64,000 bases of DNA from Chromatiaceae bacterium (GCA_024235415.1 JACKML010000007.1:62001-126000); one strand, 5' to 3'; positions 43,490 through 53,531 are shown, numbered from the stretch's first letter. Program-made: numbers and translations. The notes: generated by a model from the letters alone, not told the origin.

Positions 43490-45522
43490 CAGGCGGCGAT
43501 GCCGCAATGCCGCAGCAGTGCATCGATCTGTGGGGCGCGGCCACGAAACGCGACGAACAGATCCATCGCATCCTGCGAACCGCCTCGTTCCAGGATGTTG
43601 TGCAGGAACGACTGCCCGGTGGCCTGATCAAATATGCCGTTCTCTTCGAACAGCGAAAACGCGTCGGCCGACAGCACTTCGGCCCACTTGTAGCTGTAAT
43701 AACCGGCTGCATATCCGCCGGCAAAGACATGGGTGAAGGCGTGTGCAAAGCGGTTCCACTCCGGCGGCCGAATCACTGCCACCTCGTCGCGAACCTGTTC
43801 GAGGATTTCGTACACACGTCCGCCTTTCTCTGGATCGTACTCACGATGAATACGGAAATCGAACAGCGAGAACTCCAGCTGACGCACCATCATCATGCCG
43901 GACTGGAAGTTCTTTGCCGCCAGCATACGCCCGTACAGGTCTTCGGGTATGCGCTCGCCGGTCTCGTAATGTGCCGCGAACAGATCCAGCGCCTCGCGCT
44001 CCCAGCAGTAGTTCTCCATGAACTGCGAGGGCAATTCGACGGCATCCCAGGCCACGCCGTTGATCCCCGAGATCGCGACGTAATCGACTTTGGTCAGCAT
44101 GTGGTGCAGGCCGTGACCGAACTCGTGAAACAGGGTCTCGACTTCATCGTGCGTCAGCAGTGCCGGCTTGTCGCCCACCGGCGGGGTGAAGTTGCAGGTC
44201 ATGTAGGCGACCGGGATCTGATCGACGCTGCGCGTCTGCATGCGTGACTGGCAGTCATCCATCCATGCGCCACCACGCTTGTTCTTGCGCGCATACAGGT
44301 CGAAGTAGAACTGTCCGCGCAGGCTGCCATCATGGTCGCGGATCTCGTAGAACCTGACGTCGGGGTGCCAGGTATCGACCCCATCGACCTCGTGGAAACT
44401 CACCCCGTAAAGCCGCCCGACCACATCAAACATACCCGGAACCACGCGGGTCTCGGGGAAATACGGTTTCACCTCCTCCTGCGTGATGTTGTAGCGGTGC
44501 TGACGCAGCTTCTCGCTGTAATAGGCGATATCCCATGGCAGCAGTTCATCGACGCCGTGTTGCTCGGCGGCGAATGCCCGCAACTCGGCCAGTTCATGCT
44601 CGGCCTGCGGTTTGGAGCGCGCGGCGAGATCGTGCAGGAACTGCATCACGTCGTCGGTCGAACGCGCCATCTTGCGTGCGAGCGAACGCTCGGCGTAGTT
44701 GGCGAAGCCGAGCAGCTGTGCCTGCTCATGGCGCAAGCGCAGTATCTGCTCCATGTTGTCGCTGTTGTCGAATTTTCCGGCGTGAGGTCCCTGTTCGCTG
44801 GCCCGCGTCTGGTAGGCCTGGTAGACCTCGTGCCGCAATGCCGCATCGTCGGCATAGGTGAGTACCGGGTAGAACGAGGGGTAGTCGAGGGTCAACAGCC
44901 ACCCCGTTTCTCCACGCTGCTCGGCACTCTGGCGTGCCAGGTCGATCGCCGACTGGGGCAGACCGGACAATGCCGCGGCATCGTCGATGCGCCTGGACCA
45001 GGCGTCGGTCGCATCGAGCACGTTCTCGGAATACTTGCTGGTCAGTGACGACAGTTCCTGGCTGATCTCCTTAAAGCGCTGCTTTTTGTCTGCCGGCAGA
45101 TCGACGCCGGACAGGTGGAAATCACGCAGGGCGTTGTCCAGCACCTTGCGTTGCGCTGCATCGAGCGCATCGGGTTTCGCGGCCACCGCCTTGTATGCCG
45201 CGAACAGCTTCTCGTTCTGCCCCATCTCCGTGCCGTAATCCGACAGCTTGGGCAGACAGGCGTTGTAGGCAGCACGCAGCGCCTCGCTGTTGACCACCGA
45301 GTTCATGTGCGACACCGGCGACCAGACACGCCCCAGACGATCCTCCCACTCCTCGATAGGCTCGACCAGGCTGTCCCAGCCGGGGTCGTCCGACGTGTCG
45401 AGCAACGCGGCGATGCGACGCCGGTTCTCGGCCAGCAATTGATCGATCGCCGGCTCCACGTGTTCGGGCATGATGCGGGAGAAGGCCGGCAGGCCGGTCT
45501 GTTCTAGCAGCGGGTTGGTCAT
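43489..45522 (-). CDS. prlC: Oligopeptidase A (M3 family metallopeptidase)
   Basis: PrlC degrades signal peptides and other short peptides in the cytoplasm. The 677-residue length is normal. The zinc site HEFGHGLHH lies near residue 465, with downstream Glu. I chose the ATG at 45522 because the protein then starts MTNPLLEQTGLPAFSRI, as in Escherichia coli PrlC; a further upstream ATG would add 20 unconserved residues. The UPF0149 gene follows with a one-base overlap. Confidence 0.96.
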   Translation of the reverse strand: MTNPLLEQTGLPAFSRIMPEHVEPAIDQLLAENRRRIAALLDTSDDPGWDSLVEPIEEWEDRLGRVWSPVSHMNSVVNSEALRAAYNACLPKLSDYGTEMGQNEKLFAAYKAVAAKPDALDAAQRKVLDNALRDFHLSGVDLPADKKQRFKEISQELSSLTSKYSENVLDATDAWSRRIDDAAALSGLPQSAIDLARQSAEQRGETGWLLTLDYPSFYPVLTYADDAALRHEVYQAYQTRASEQGPHAGKFDNSDNMEQILRLRHEQAQLLGFANYAERSLARKMARSTDDVMQFLHDLAARSKPQAEHELAELRAFAAEQHGVDELLPWDIAYYSEKLRQHRYNITQEEVKPYFPETRVVPGMFDVVGRLYGVSFHEVDGVDTWHPDVRFYEIRDHDGSLRGQFYFDLYARKNKRGGAWMDDCQSRMQTRSVDQIPVAYMTCNFTPPVGDKPALLTHDEVETLFHEFGHGLHHMLTKVDYVAISGINGVAWDAVELPSQFMENYCWEREALDLFAAHYETGERIPEDLYGRMLAAKNFQSGMMMVRQLEFSLFDFRIHREYDPEKGGRVYEILEQVRDEVAVIRPPEWNRFAHAFTHVFAGGYAAGYYSYKWAEVLSADAFSLFEENGIFDQATGQSFLHNILERGGSQDAMDLFVAFRGRAPQIDALLRHCGIAA

Positions 45523-45621
45523 GGCGGGGTACTGACTGGTGATGGAGATGTCAGCGGATTCTGACATGAAGGCCACCCGCACTGCAGTCTGGAAAACCGC
45601 GGCGGATATGGCTGATTGTGT

Positions 45622-47379
45622 TCAGGACGAAGAAAGCGTCGGGCTGTACAGCAGCAGCACGTTCATTTCGTCGTGCCGCACCGGTCGGCCGAACAGGTAA
45701 CCCTGTACCTCGTCACAGCCGGTGGCACGCAGGAACGCGCTTTGCTCGGCAGTTTCCACGCCCTCGGCCAGCACACGCAGACCCAGGCTGTGCCCCATGG
45801 CGATGATCGCGGAGACGATCGCCGAGTCGTCGGTATCGGCCGGAATGTCACGGATAAACGAATTGTCGATCTTTAGTTTCTGCACGGGAAACCGCTTGAG
45901 ATACGCCATCGAGGAATTGGCCAGGCCGAAATCGTCGATGACCAGGGTCACCCCCATCTCGTTGAGGCGGTGCATCTGATTCTCTGCGCGGTACGGTCCC
46001 TCCATTACCCAGCTCTCGGTGATCTCGAGTTCGAGGCGGTCACTCGCCAGTCCGCTGGCCGCCAGTGCGGCCGCCACCGTGTCAGCCAGGCCCTCGTCCT
46101 GGAACTGGCGGCCCGAGACATTGACAGACAGGCGACCGAACGCCAGTCCCTGCTCACACCACTGTTGTGCCTGGCGGCATGCCTCATTCAATACCCAGGC
46201 GCCCAGCGCCATGATCAGGCCGCACTCCTCGGCGACCGGTATGAAGAGGGATGGCGGCACCTGTTCGCCATCGTCATCCTGCCAGCGCAACAACGCCTCG
46301 ACCCCGACCAGGCGGCCGGACGACAGGTCGAACTGTGGCTGATAACACAGGCTGAACTGGTTCTTCTCCAGCGCCCCACGCAGTTTGCGGCTGAGGGCAA
46401 GCCGCGCTTCCGCGCGCCGGTTCATCTCGGGCTCATAGAAGGCGTAGCGGTTCTTGCCGGCTTCTTTCGCCTGGTACATCGCCGCATCGGCGTGTTTTAA
46501 CAACGTCGGCACATCACGGCCGTCGTCGGGAAACATCGCAATGCCCACGCTGGTGGTCACGGAACTCAGGTTGCCGCTCAGCTCATAGGGCTCGGTGATG
46601 ACCTGCAGCAACTGATCGCAGGTGATCTGCACATCGCTGTCCTGAGCGACATCACTCAAGACCACGGCGAACTCGTCACCACCGATGCGCGCCACGATGT
46701 CGGCCTTGCGCAGGCGTGACAGCAGACGCTTGCCGACCAGGCGCAGGACTTCATCGCCAGCGCTGTGCCCATAAGTATCGTTGATCAGCTTGAAGCCATC
46801 GAGGTCGAGAAACAGCAGTGCCAACTTGCCATTCACACGTGCGGCCTGATTGATCGTGTGCAGTAACCTGTCCTGCAGCAGCACGCGGTTTGGCAACTCC
46901 GTGGTGGCATCGAAGTGCGCCAGTCGATGGATGCGCTCGGCGGCGAACTTCTCGGCCGAGATGTCGGTGAACATGCTGAAATAGTGCTGCAGGTGCCCGG
47001 CCTCATCATGCACCGCGACCACGGTGCGGTTTTCCGGAAACACCTCGCCGTCACGCCGCCTGCTCCACAACTCGCCGACCCAGATGCCATCGGCATCCAG
47101 CGCAGACTGCATCTGCTTCCCCAGGCCGGGATCATCACGCCCCGCGCTCAGCATCGCGTCGCGCCGCCCCAGCACCTCCGCTTCGCGCCATCCGGTGATC
47201 TGCGTAAACGCGGCATTGACCATGCGAATTCGACGCTCGGCGTCGGTGATCATGATGCCCTGCGGGCTGTGGTGAAACACACTGGCGGCAAGCAGCAGCT
47301 CCCGTGCCGAAGGCTTTCCGTCCGGCAGGTCGTCTACCCCAATGCCATTCCGTGGCTTCTCGTTTGGATCGGCAATCAA
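45622..47379 (-). CDS. PAS-GGDEF-EAL cyclic-di-GMP signalling protein
   Basis: This 585-residue soluble protein has a PAS domain (about residues 30-150), a GGDEF domain (about 155-320) with intact GGDEF and an RxxD inhibitory site (RKAD) five residues earlier, and an EAL domain (about 330-580) with an intact EAL in GVEALLRW. No membrane helix, so the sensor is cytoplasmic; PAS may bind flavin, haem or a ligand. In the EAL domain the loop-6 motif is DDFGLANSS rather than DDFGTGYSS. Both synthase and phosphodiesterase activity are possible. It sits alone between prlC and the GIDE gene. Confidence 0.92.
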   Translation of the reverse strand: MIADPNEKPRNGIGVDDLPDGKPSARELLLAASVFHHSPQGIMITDAERRIRMVNAAFTQITGWREAEVLGRRDAMLSAGRDDPGLGKQMQSALDADGIWVGELWSRRRDGEVFPENRTVVAVHDEAGHLQHYFSMFTDISAEKFAAERIHRLAHFDATTELPNRVLLQDRLLHTINQAARVNGKLALLFLDLDGFKLINDTYGHSAGDEVLRLVGKRLLSRLRKADIVARIGGDEFAVVLSDVAQDSDVQITCDQLLQVITEPYELSGNLSSVTTSVGIAMFPDDGRDVPTLLKHADAAMYQAKEAGKNRYAFYEPEMNRRAEARLALSRKLRGALEKNQFSLCYQPQFDLSSGRLVGVEALLRWQDDDGEQVPPSLFIPVAEECGLIMALGAWVLNEACRQAQQWCEQGLAFGRLSVNVSGRQFQDEGLADTVAAALAASGLASDRLELEITESWVMEGPYRAENQMHRLNEMGVTLVIDDFGLANSSMAYLKRFPVQKLKIDNSFIRDIPADTDDSAIVSAIIAMGHSLGLRVLAEGVETAEQSAFLRATGCDEVQGYLFGRPVRHDEMNVLLLYSPTLSSS

Positions 47380-47517
47380 TGCGTTGCTCCTTCACGCAAC
47401 CATCAGGTGATTTTAGTCCACGACACGGGGCCGAAACTTGAACCCATTCGAGGATTGGATGCGAAATAGGATCTGTGGTTCCCCCCGAATTCGCGGGCGC
47501 CGCGATACCCGCGGTGG

Positions 47518-48474
47518 TCAGAGCCTGGTAGACAACATCAGCACCAGCGTGGCGCCGAGCACGAGAAATGCGGCGAATCCAAGTCGCATGCGCCACCGAT
47601 AACGCCGCAGCAAAGCAAATTCCTGCAGATTCGATAACAGGAAATAACGCCCGTCGGCAGGCTTGCGCAGCGTGTGCAGGGGCTCGCGACGCTGGCTGCG
47701 GGCCAGATCGGCGGATGCCTCGCGCTGTGCCGCTGCCCGCGCTTTCTCCCACTCATCGCCGTCGATCAATCCGTCACGGTTGCCGTCGAAGCGTTCGCGC
47801 AGCGTGTGCGGATGCTGTTTCCACTCGCGCAGCACAGCACCGGTGAGTTCATTGAGTGAGCTTGCATGGTCGCCGGCCCCTAGCGTGTGGAACTCGCCGA
47901 TCGCGTACAGCGGATCACCGTCGAGGATGACCGCTTCGGAGTAGCGATACTGGCCCACGCCACTGCCCAGGGTTTCCAGCACGGCACCACCAATGTCGAC
48001 GATCGTGTCAGCCGTCCTGCCCAGACTCGGCAGGCGCATGTGCACCGCATGTCCGCCCCGACCGCTGCCATCGTCCGACCAGGAGCGCGTATGGCGACTC
48101 GTCACCTCGGCGTGCTCGGGATCGATGACGCAGTCTCCGGTAGCGTCACGCAATATGAAGATCCCGTCGCTGCTGCCCGACTCGACCACCGACCAATCCT
48201 TGCCACTGCGTCGCTCCACACGGTAGCGATACCAGCAGCAGGTGGTGTTTGACAGGGGCGCCACGATGGGTTCGCCATCGAGCGAGTGTGCGTGACCGAC
48301 CAGTTCTACATAGCCCTGCGGCGCGGAGCGCACCCGTGCCGTCGGCACGTCTTCGATATGGCGCACGCGGCGCAGGCCCGAAAACCCGACGTACAACACA
48401 ACGACAGCAAGCACGCACACAAAGTACAGGAAAGGGTCAGGCGCATGGGCCAGGCGGTCGAGCCATCCGCTCAT
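47518..48474 (-). CDS. GIDE domain membrane protein with EF-hand motif
   Basis: This 318-residue protein has a membrane helix near the N-terminus (PFLYFVCVLAVVVLYVGF) and another at the C-terminus (GFAAFLVLGATLVLML), with a GIDE-type domain between, named for resemblance to mitochondrial E3 ligase membrane domains. It carries DGNRDGLIDGDE, a perfect EF-hand calcium loop, at about residue 228. In bacteria such proteins are regularly paired with lemA, as here (3-bp gap). Function unknown; ubiquitin ligase activity is not implied because no RING finger is present. Confidence 0.83.
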   Translation of the reverse strand: MSGWLDRLAHAPDPFLYFVCVLAVVVLYVGFSGLRRVRHIEDVPTARVRSAPQGYVELVGHAHSLDGEPIVAPLSNTTCCWYRYRVERRSGKDWSVVESGSSDGIFILRDATGDCVIDPEHAEVTSRHTRSWSDDGSGRGGHAVHMRLPSLGRTADTIVDIGGAVLETLGSGVGQYRYSEAVILDGDPLYAIGEFHTLGAGDHASSLNELTGAVLREWKQHPHTLRERFDGNRDGLIDGDEWEKARAAAQREASADLARSQRREPLHTLRKPADGRYFLLSNLQEFALLRRYRWRMRLGFAAFLVLGATLVLMLSTRL

Positions 48475-48477
48475 GGA

Positions 48478-49050
48478 TTACTGGAACAGGCCCTTGAGAT
48501 TGACGTCACTGGTTTCTTCAGTGGCAAATTCGAGCAGTTGCGCAGAATTGAAGTTCAACATCCGGGCGATGACGATGTCGGGGAACTGCTCGATACGCAC
48601 ATTGTTTGCATTGACCGATGCATTGTAGAACTCGCGGCGATCGGCGATGGTGTTTTCCAGTGTGCTGATGCGCGACTGCAGATGCTGGAAACTCTCGTTG
48701 GCCTTGAGTTCCGGGTAGGCCTCGGCCACCGCAAACAGATTGCCCAGGCCGAGCCGCAACATCCCCTCGGCCTGCCCGAGGCCACCGACATCCTGTGCCT
48801 CGCGTGCGCTCGCGACCGCAGCGCGCGCACGCATCACCTGTTCGAGCGTCTCGCGTTCGTGTTTCATGTACTGCTTGCACGTCTCGACCAGCTTGGGCAG
48901 TTCCTCGTGACGCTGCTTGAGCAGCACGTCGACATTGGACCATGCCTGGCTGACCGCATGCTTCAATCCCACCAGGTTGTTGTATATGACAATCGCATAC
49001 AGCAGGACGAAAACCGCGATGCCCGTGAAAACCATCGTCTCGACTGCCAT
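48478..49050 (-). CDS. lemA: LemA family protein
   Basis: This 190-residue protein has an N-terminal membrane helix (residues about 5-25) followed by a long helical domain. VGLKHAVSQAWSNVDVLLKQRHEELPKLV is spread over residues about 27-55 and is the LemA signature. The name refers to the Listeria antigen family, not the sensor kinase GacS. Often in operons with GIDE or TPM-domain genes. Role unknown, likely envelope related. It precedes the GIDE gene and diverges from the carbonic anhydrase gene across 63 bp. Confidence 0.92.
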   Translation of the reverse strand: MAVETMVFTGIAVFVLLYAIVIYNNLVGLKHAVSQAWSNVDVLLKQRHEELPKLVETCKQYMKHERETLEQVMRARAAVASAREAQDVGGLGQAEGMLRLGLGNLFAVAEAYPELKANESFQHLQSRISTLENTIADRREFYNASVNANNVRIEQFPDIVIARMLNFNSAQLLEFATEETSDVNLKGLFQ

Positions 49051-49113
49051 TTCCCACTCCCCCGATGCCTGCTAACGTTGATTCCGACTATAACGGCAGG
49101 TCACGGTGCAAGC

Positions 49114-49659
49114 ATGAATCCCATCCGCACATTCGAGAACCGGATACCCATGATCGATCCACAGGCGATGCTCGATCCGCTTTGCCTGGTGATCGGTGAT
49201 GTGCACATCGGCGCCAACACCAGTCTTTGGCCAGGCGTCGTGGTGCGCGGCGATATCCATCACATCCGCATCGGGTCCGACAGCAACATCCAGGATGGCT
49301 GCGTGCTGCACGTCAGCCACGACGGACCCTACATGCCCGGCGGCTCGGCGCTGATCATCGGTGACCGTGTGACGGTCGGACACAAGGCGGTGCTGCATGG
49401 CTGCACCATCGGCAATGACTGCCTGATCGGCATGGGTGCGATCGTGATGGACAGGGCAGTGATCGAACCCGGCGTGATGATCGGCGCCGGCAGCCTGGTG
49501 CCACCGGGCAAGACGCTGCAATCAGGCCATCTGTACACCGGCTCTCCGGTGCGTCAGGCACGGGCACTCAGCGACCGGGAAAAGGACTATCTTGCTTACT
49601 CGGCCGCCTACTACGTCGAGCTGGCGCGACGCCACCGGCAGGCGCTCGAAGCAATTTGA
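49114..49659 (+). CDS. Gamma carbonic anhydrase family protein
   Basis: This 181-residue protein has the left-handed beta-helix built from hexapeptide repeats (IGDVHIGANTSLWPGVVVRG, spread over residues about 26-50). The zinc histidines expected in gamma carbonic anhydrases appear in VLHVSHD and VGHKAVLHG. It belongs to the YrdA/CaiE-like group, whose members may be carbonic anhydrases or acyltransferase-like proteins without activity. Start at the ATG at 49114. Confidence 0.9.
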   Translation: MNPIRTFENRIPMIDPQAMLDPLCLVIGDVHIGANTSLWPGVVVRGDIHHIRIGSDSNIQDGCVLHVSHDGPYMPGGSALIIGDRVTVGHKAVLHGCTIGNDCLIGMGAIVMDRAVIEPGVMIGAGSLVPPGKTLQSGHLYTGSPVRQARALSDREKDYLAYSAAYYVELARRHRQALEAI

Positions 49660-49716
49660 CGCCGGCATAAGCAGTCGCGCTTACGGCACCATTCCGACTC
49701 CATCGACACCCGGCGG

Positions 49717-51444
49717 TCAGCGCAGCTTCATCACCTGTTCCATCACCAGCCCCCCGGCATCGGCGTACAGCAAGACCCGTTGCCGCTCGAACAGCCTCGC
49801 CTGCTGACGGAAACCGGCCATCTGGTCGGTCAGTTCTTCGGCCATCGCCATCTCGCCCTGACTGCGCAGCTGCACGGCCGCACGGTCGGCCAGGTCACCA
49901 TAGCGCTCCACCAGGCGCGCCAGGCCATAGTCGATCGCAAACAGTGGCGTCGGCGTCAAGGTCTCGGAATCGCGCGGCCAACCCGCCGGCCCGGCATTGT
50001 CAGCGCCGGCCAGCAGCAACAACGCACGGTCGCGGACCGCGACCTTGAGCGGCGGCGTCTCGTCTTCGAGACCGAGGTCCCGCGGCAGGTCGACAAAGCT
50101 GCCATCGGCCGGGATCTCCAGGGTGGCGAGTGCCGGGCTGAACATGGCACCCAGCGCCAGGAGGCCACGTGGGTCGTCTATCGCCGCCAGCAGGCTGGCG
50201 CGCACGTTGCGCGGCTCCAGGGTATCGGGATCGAGATCAACGTCGTCGACCTTCAGATTGAACCCCTTGATGCCGGCCGTCATTGGCCCGAGCGCAAGAT
50301 TGAGCTGCGGAATGATTGCCTCGAGACCGTCCCTGTCCACCCATTCGCACGCCGAACCGGCAGCAATCAACTGACGCAGCAGGGCGTCCAAGGCGTTGCG
50401 CAACTGCGGAAGCTCGATGCCCAGGCCAACCGCGAACAGCCCGTCATAGGCGCCACCGACGCCGGGCACGGGCGCGGCCAGTTTGCCCAGGTACTGCGCC
50501 ACCGCCGGCGTACTCTCCCACACACCGCGAGTCACCATCTGCTGATCATCGGCCCGGGTTATACCCATCACCAGACGCGGCATTCCGGCAGCCACGGTCT
50601 CGGCCAACACGCCACAGCCGGCTGACAGGGCAGGCTGCTCGGCCCCCAGCGCATCCATGACCTCGGCATTGAGGCCGTCGCCCTTGCCAAGCAGGATCGC
50701 GGTCAGGTCATCAAGCTTGACGAACCCCTCACCATAACCGGTAAACCCGTGTCGACTGATCAGGGCCTCGATCTCGCCCGACGCGGCGAGACTCTGCGCG
50801 GGCGCCTGCTGGCCCAGCAGCAGCGGCAGGTGACGATCGAACAGCGCGTCGGTCAACAGGCCTGCGATCAGGTGGGTCGGGGTCACCGACAGCACCAGAT
50901 CGACGCCCCCCATTTCGATGCGACGGTATGCCTGCTCACCGAGTTGACCATGAGCGACACTCAGGCCGGAGCGCACCTCGACCCGGTCAAGCATTGCATT
51001 CAGCCTGGCCGCGTCGGCGATCTCGACGCGTACTGCCGGCAGGATGCCGATGCCGTAGAACACCGAGCGCGCTACCGGCTCGATCCCAAGCTCCCGCAGC
51101 GCAGCGGCGGTTTCTCGGCCCTCGAACTCCGCCAGCAGCGCATCGAGCACATTGAAGTAGTCCCCGGTCTCGCGGGTCACTTCGGCAGCCTCGTCGGAGG
51201 ACTGCAACTGAGTGCGGACCTTGAGCAGAGCCGCGCGTTGCACGGCCAGCTGGGACGCGTAGTGGTCGGCCAGCCTGGCCCGCAGCCCATCGGGCAGTTG
51301 TTTGCCGGCCACGAATACATAGGGCGTGTCAGCGGGAACATGTTGCAGCATGTCCGGCGTTGTGTGCTCCGGCTCACGGGTACAGGCCGCGGCCAGGGTG
51401 AGCACGACAAGCGCAAGAAAAATCTGCGAAAGATAACGGGGCAT
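49717..51444 (-). CDS. Large lipoprotein of unknown function
   Basis: I do not recognise the family. This 575-residue protein begins with a lipoprotein signal (MPRYLSQIFLALVVLTLAAAC, lipid-attached Cys20 or Cys21) and has no other membrane segment. The mature domain starts with MLQHVPADTPYVFVAG, a pattern seen in the DUF3352 group and similar exported proteins, but I am not certain. The ATG at 51444 is preceded by AGGAG. aroE lies upstream on the same strand by 32 bp, so they may share a transcript. Confidence 0.72.
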   Translation of the reverse strand: MPRYLSQIFLALVVLTLAAACTREPEHTTPDMLQHVPADTPYVFVAGKQLPDGLRARLADHYASQLAVQRAALLKVRTQLQSSDEAAEVTRETGDYFNVLDALLAEFEGRETAAALRELGIEPVARSVFYGIGILPAVRVEIADAARLNAMLDRVEVRSGLSVAHGQLGEQAYRRIEMGGVDLVLSVTPTHLIAGLLTDALFDRHLPLLLGQQAPAQSLAASGEIEALISRHGFTGYGEGFVKLDDLTAILLGKGDGLNAEVMDALGAEQPALSAGCGVLAETVAAGMPRLVMGITRADDQQMVTRGVWESTPAVAQYLGKLAAPVPGVGGAYDGLFAVGLGIELPQLRNALDALLRQLIAAGSACEWVDRDGLEAIIPQLNLALGPMTAGIKGFNLKVDDVDLDPDTLEPRNVRASLLAAIDDPRGLLALGAMFSPALATLEIPADGSFVDLPRDLGLEDETPPLKVAVRDRALLLLAGADNAGPAGWPRDSETLTPTPLFAIDYGLARLVERYGDLADRAAVQLRSQGEMAMAEELTDQMAGFRQQARLFERQRVLLYADAGGLVMEQVMKLR

Positions 51445-51476
51445 TCGGGGTACTCCTGGGGCGTTACCGCGGGCCG

Positions 51477-52295
51477 TCAGGCGGCATTGCGCAGCATGTC
51501 GATAACCGGTGCCGTGTCGGGCTGCACGCCACGCCACAGGTGAAAAGATTCAGCGGCCTGTTCCACCAGCATGCCCAGGCCGTCCAGCGCACGCTGTGCC
51601 CCGTGCGCCCTGCCCCATTCGACGAACGCGGTAGGCTGGCTGGCATACAGCATGTCGTAGGTCCAGCCGCCGTCGGCAAGGCAGTCGCCGGGGATATCCG
51701 GAACCCTGGCCTTCAGGCCCGCTGCTGTGCCGTTGATGATCAGGTCGAACTGCTGTCCATCGAGTTCGTCCAGCCCGCATCCGGAGACCGGGCCGTAGCT
51801 GGCGGCCGCCTCGGCCAGCGCGCGGGCCTTCGACGCCGTGCGGTTGGCCACCACCAGTTGTGCCGGGTTCTCACCAAGCAGGGGGCGCAACACGCCACGG
51901 ACAGCACCACCGGCGCCGAGCAGCAGGATCCGCGCACCGGAAAAACCGTACAGATGGTTGCAGCCAAGGTCACGCACCAACCCGACACCGTCCGTATTGT
52001 CGCCAAGCAGACCGTTCTCGCCCACCACCAGGGTGTTCACCGCACCGGCGGCATGCGCACGATCACTCAGCGAACCGGCCAGCCGGAACGCCCTTTCCTT
52101 GAACGGCACGGTGACGTTGAGGCCACGACCGCCGCCGGCGACAAACTCCTCGACATCGTCTTCAAATTCCTCGAGGTCGCCCAGAATACTGTCGTAGCGC
52201 ATGTCCTGACCGGTCTGGCGCGCAAACTCGGCGTGGATCTGCGGCGATTTCGAATGCGCTATCGGGTTGCCGATCACGGCATACAGGTCTGTCAT
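51477..52295 (-). CDS. aroE: Shikimate dehydrogenase (NADP)
   Basis: AroE reduces 3-dehydroshikimate in chorismate synthesis. The 272-residue protein has the shikimate-binding SKS in NPIAHSKSPQIH, the catalytic Lys in VTVPFKERAF, DNTDGVG, and the NADP-binding GAGGAVRGVL. All residues expected are present. In Pseudomonas aroE follows hemF; here it is about 25 kb away. Confidence 0.96.
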   Translation of the reverse strand: MTDLYAVIGNPIAHSKSPQIHAEFARQTGQDMRYDSILGDLEEFEDDVEEFVAGGGRGLNVTVPFKERAFRLAGSLSDRAHAAGAVNTLVVGENGLLGDNTDGVGLVRDLGCNHLYGFSGARILLLGAGGAVRGVLRPLLGENPAQLVVANRTASKARALAEAAASYGPVSGCGLDELDGQQFDLIINGTAAGLKARVPDIPGDCLADGGWTYDMLYASQPTAFVEWGRAHGAQRALDGLGMLVEQAAESFHLWRGVQPDTAPVIDMLRNAA

Positions 52296-52541
52296 CTGTT
52301 TGCGGTCGTCCTTGCGAGCGTGTGACGCCGCCGCATTGTACGCGTGCTTGACGCGATCGTACGGAACTGCGTCGCAGGTGTCGCTAATACCCCACAGGGG
52401 CGGGATTTGGCGGGCTGTGCTAAAACCAAGCGGATTCCGTTATAGGTGGCGCCTGGCCGGACCAAAAACGGGGTCAAGAATCCTACCAACCGGCCGATTG
52501 TAACCAGCCAAGAACCGAATCACCTGCAGAGTGACCACGAC

Positions 52542-53522
52542 ATGCGCCCAGGAATTTTCCATCCCGCGATCCAGAATCTCGTCCGCGTCGCGGGTATCGT
52601 TTTCTTGTTTGTCGCCCCGGCGGCGGCCGCGGATCTGCCCAAGTGCCTCTTCGTGTCGTCCTACCACCAGGGTTACGCCTGGTCGGATGGCGTGGAACGC
52701 GGGCTGCGGCAGACGTTGCAGGGGAAATGCCAGATCCATCAGTACGACATGGATACCAAGCGCAAGAAAAGCGAAGAGGAACACAAGGCGGCCGCGCTGG
52801 AGGCGAAAGCACTTATCGAGTCATGGCGACCGGACGTCGTGATAACGGCCGATGACAACGCAGCAAAGTACCTGATTCAGCCTTATTACCGCGACGACAA
52901 ACTGCCGTTCGTGTTTTGCGGCATAAACTGGACGGTCAAGGAATACGGATTCCCATACAAGAACGTGACCGGAATGATCGAGGTCGCACCGGTGAAGGCG
53001 ATGCTTGAGGAGGCGCGGGGACTGGTGCCGGGCGCGCACAAGATGCTTTACATCGGTGCCGATACCTCGACCGAGATGAAAAACGCGGCACGGATACGCA
53101 AGGCAGCGGAAGACCAGGGCCTGGTGTACGAAGAGAAGCTGGCGCGCACCCTGGATGCCTGGGTTGCGGCCTACCAGGCGGGCCAGGACTACGATTTCAT
53201 CGTGATGGGCAGCAATGCCGGGATCGATGACTGGGACACACAACGTGCGGTAACGGCGATCATGCCGCTTACCCGGCGCCTGACCGTCACCAGTCACGAA
53301 TGGATGATGCCGGTTACCATGCTCGGCATGACCAAGGTACCGGAGGAACAGGGCGAATGGGCCGGCAGCGTGGCCCTGCAGATCCTCGACGGCGTCGCAC
53401 CCCAGTCCATTCCGGTGATCGCCAATCGAAAATGGGACCTGTATCTCAACCCCGGACTGATCGATTCCGCGGCACTGACCCTTCCACCGCAACTACTGAG
53501 CAAAGGCAAGGTCTATCAATAG
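52542..53522 (+). CDS. Periplasmic ABC-type substrate-binding protein
   Basis: This 326-residue protein has a signal peptide (residues about 1-29) and resembles the ABC_sub_bind family (early LFVSSYHQGYAWSDGVERGL, mid VVITADDNAAKYLIQ). No transporter permease or ATPase gene is adjacent. Instead, the next gene, after 9 bp, encodes a membrane sensor with a periplasmic CHASE domain and cyclic-di-GMP output domains, so this protein may present a ligand to that sensor. Ligand unknown. Confidence 0.85.
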   Translation: MRPGIFHPAIQNLVRVAGIVFLFVAPAAAADLPKCLFVSSYHQGYAWSDGVERGLRQTLQGKCQIHQYDMDTKRKKSEEEHKAAALEAKALIESWRPDVVITADDNAAKYLIQPYYRDDKLPFVFCGINWTVKEYGFPYKNVTGMIEVAPVKAMLEEARGLVPGAHKMLYIGADTSTEMKNAARIRKAAEDQGLVYEEKLARTLDAWVAAYQAGQDYDFIVMGSNAGIDDWDTQRAVTAIMPLTRRLTVTSHEWMMPVTMLGMTKVPEEQGEWAGSVALQILDGVAPQSIPVIANRKWDLYLNPGLIDSAALTLPPQLLSKGKVYQ

Positions 53523-53531
53523 GCCGCATCA

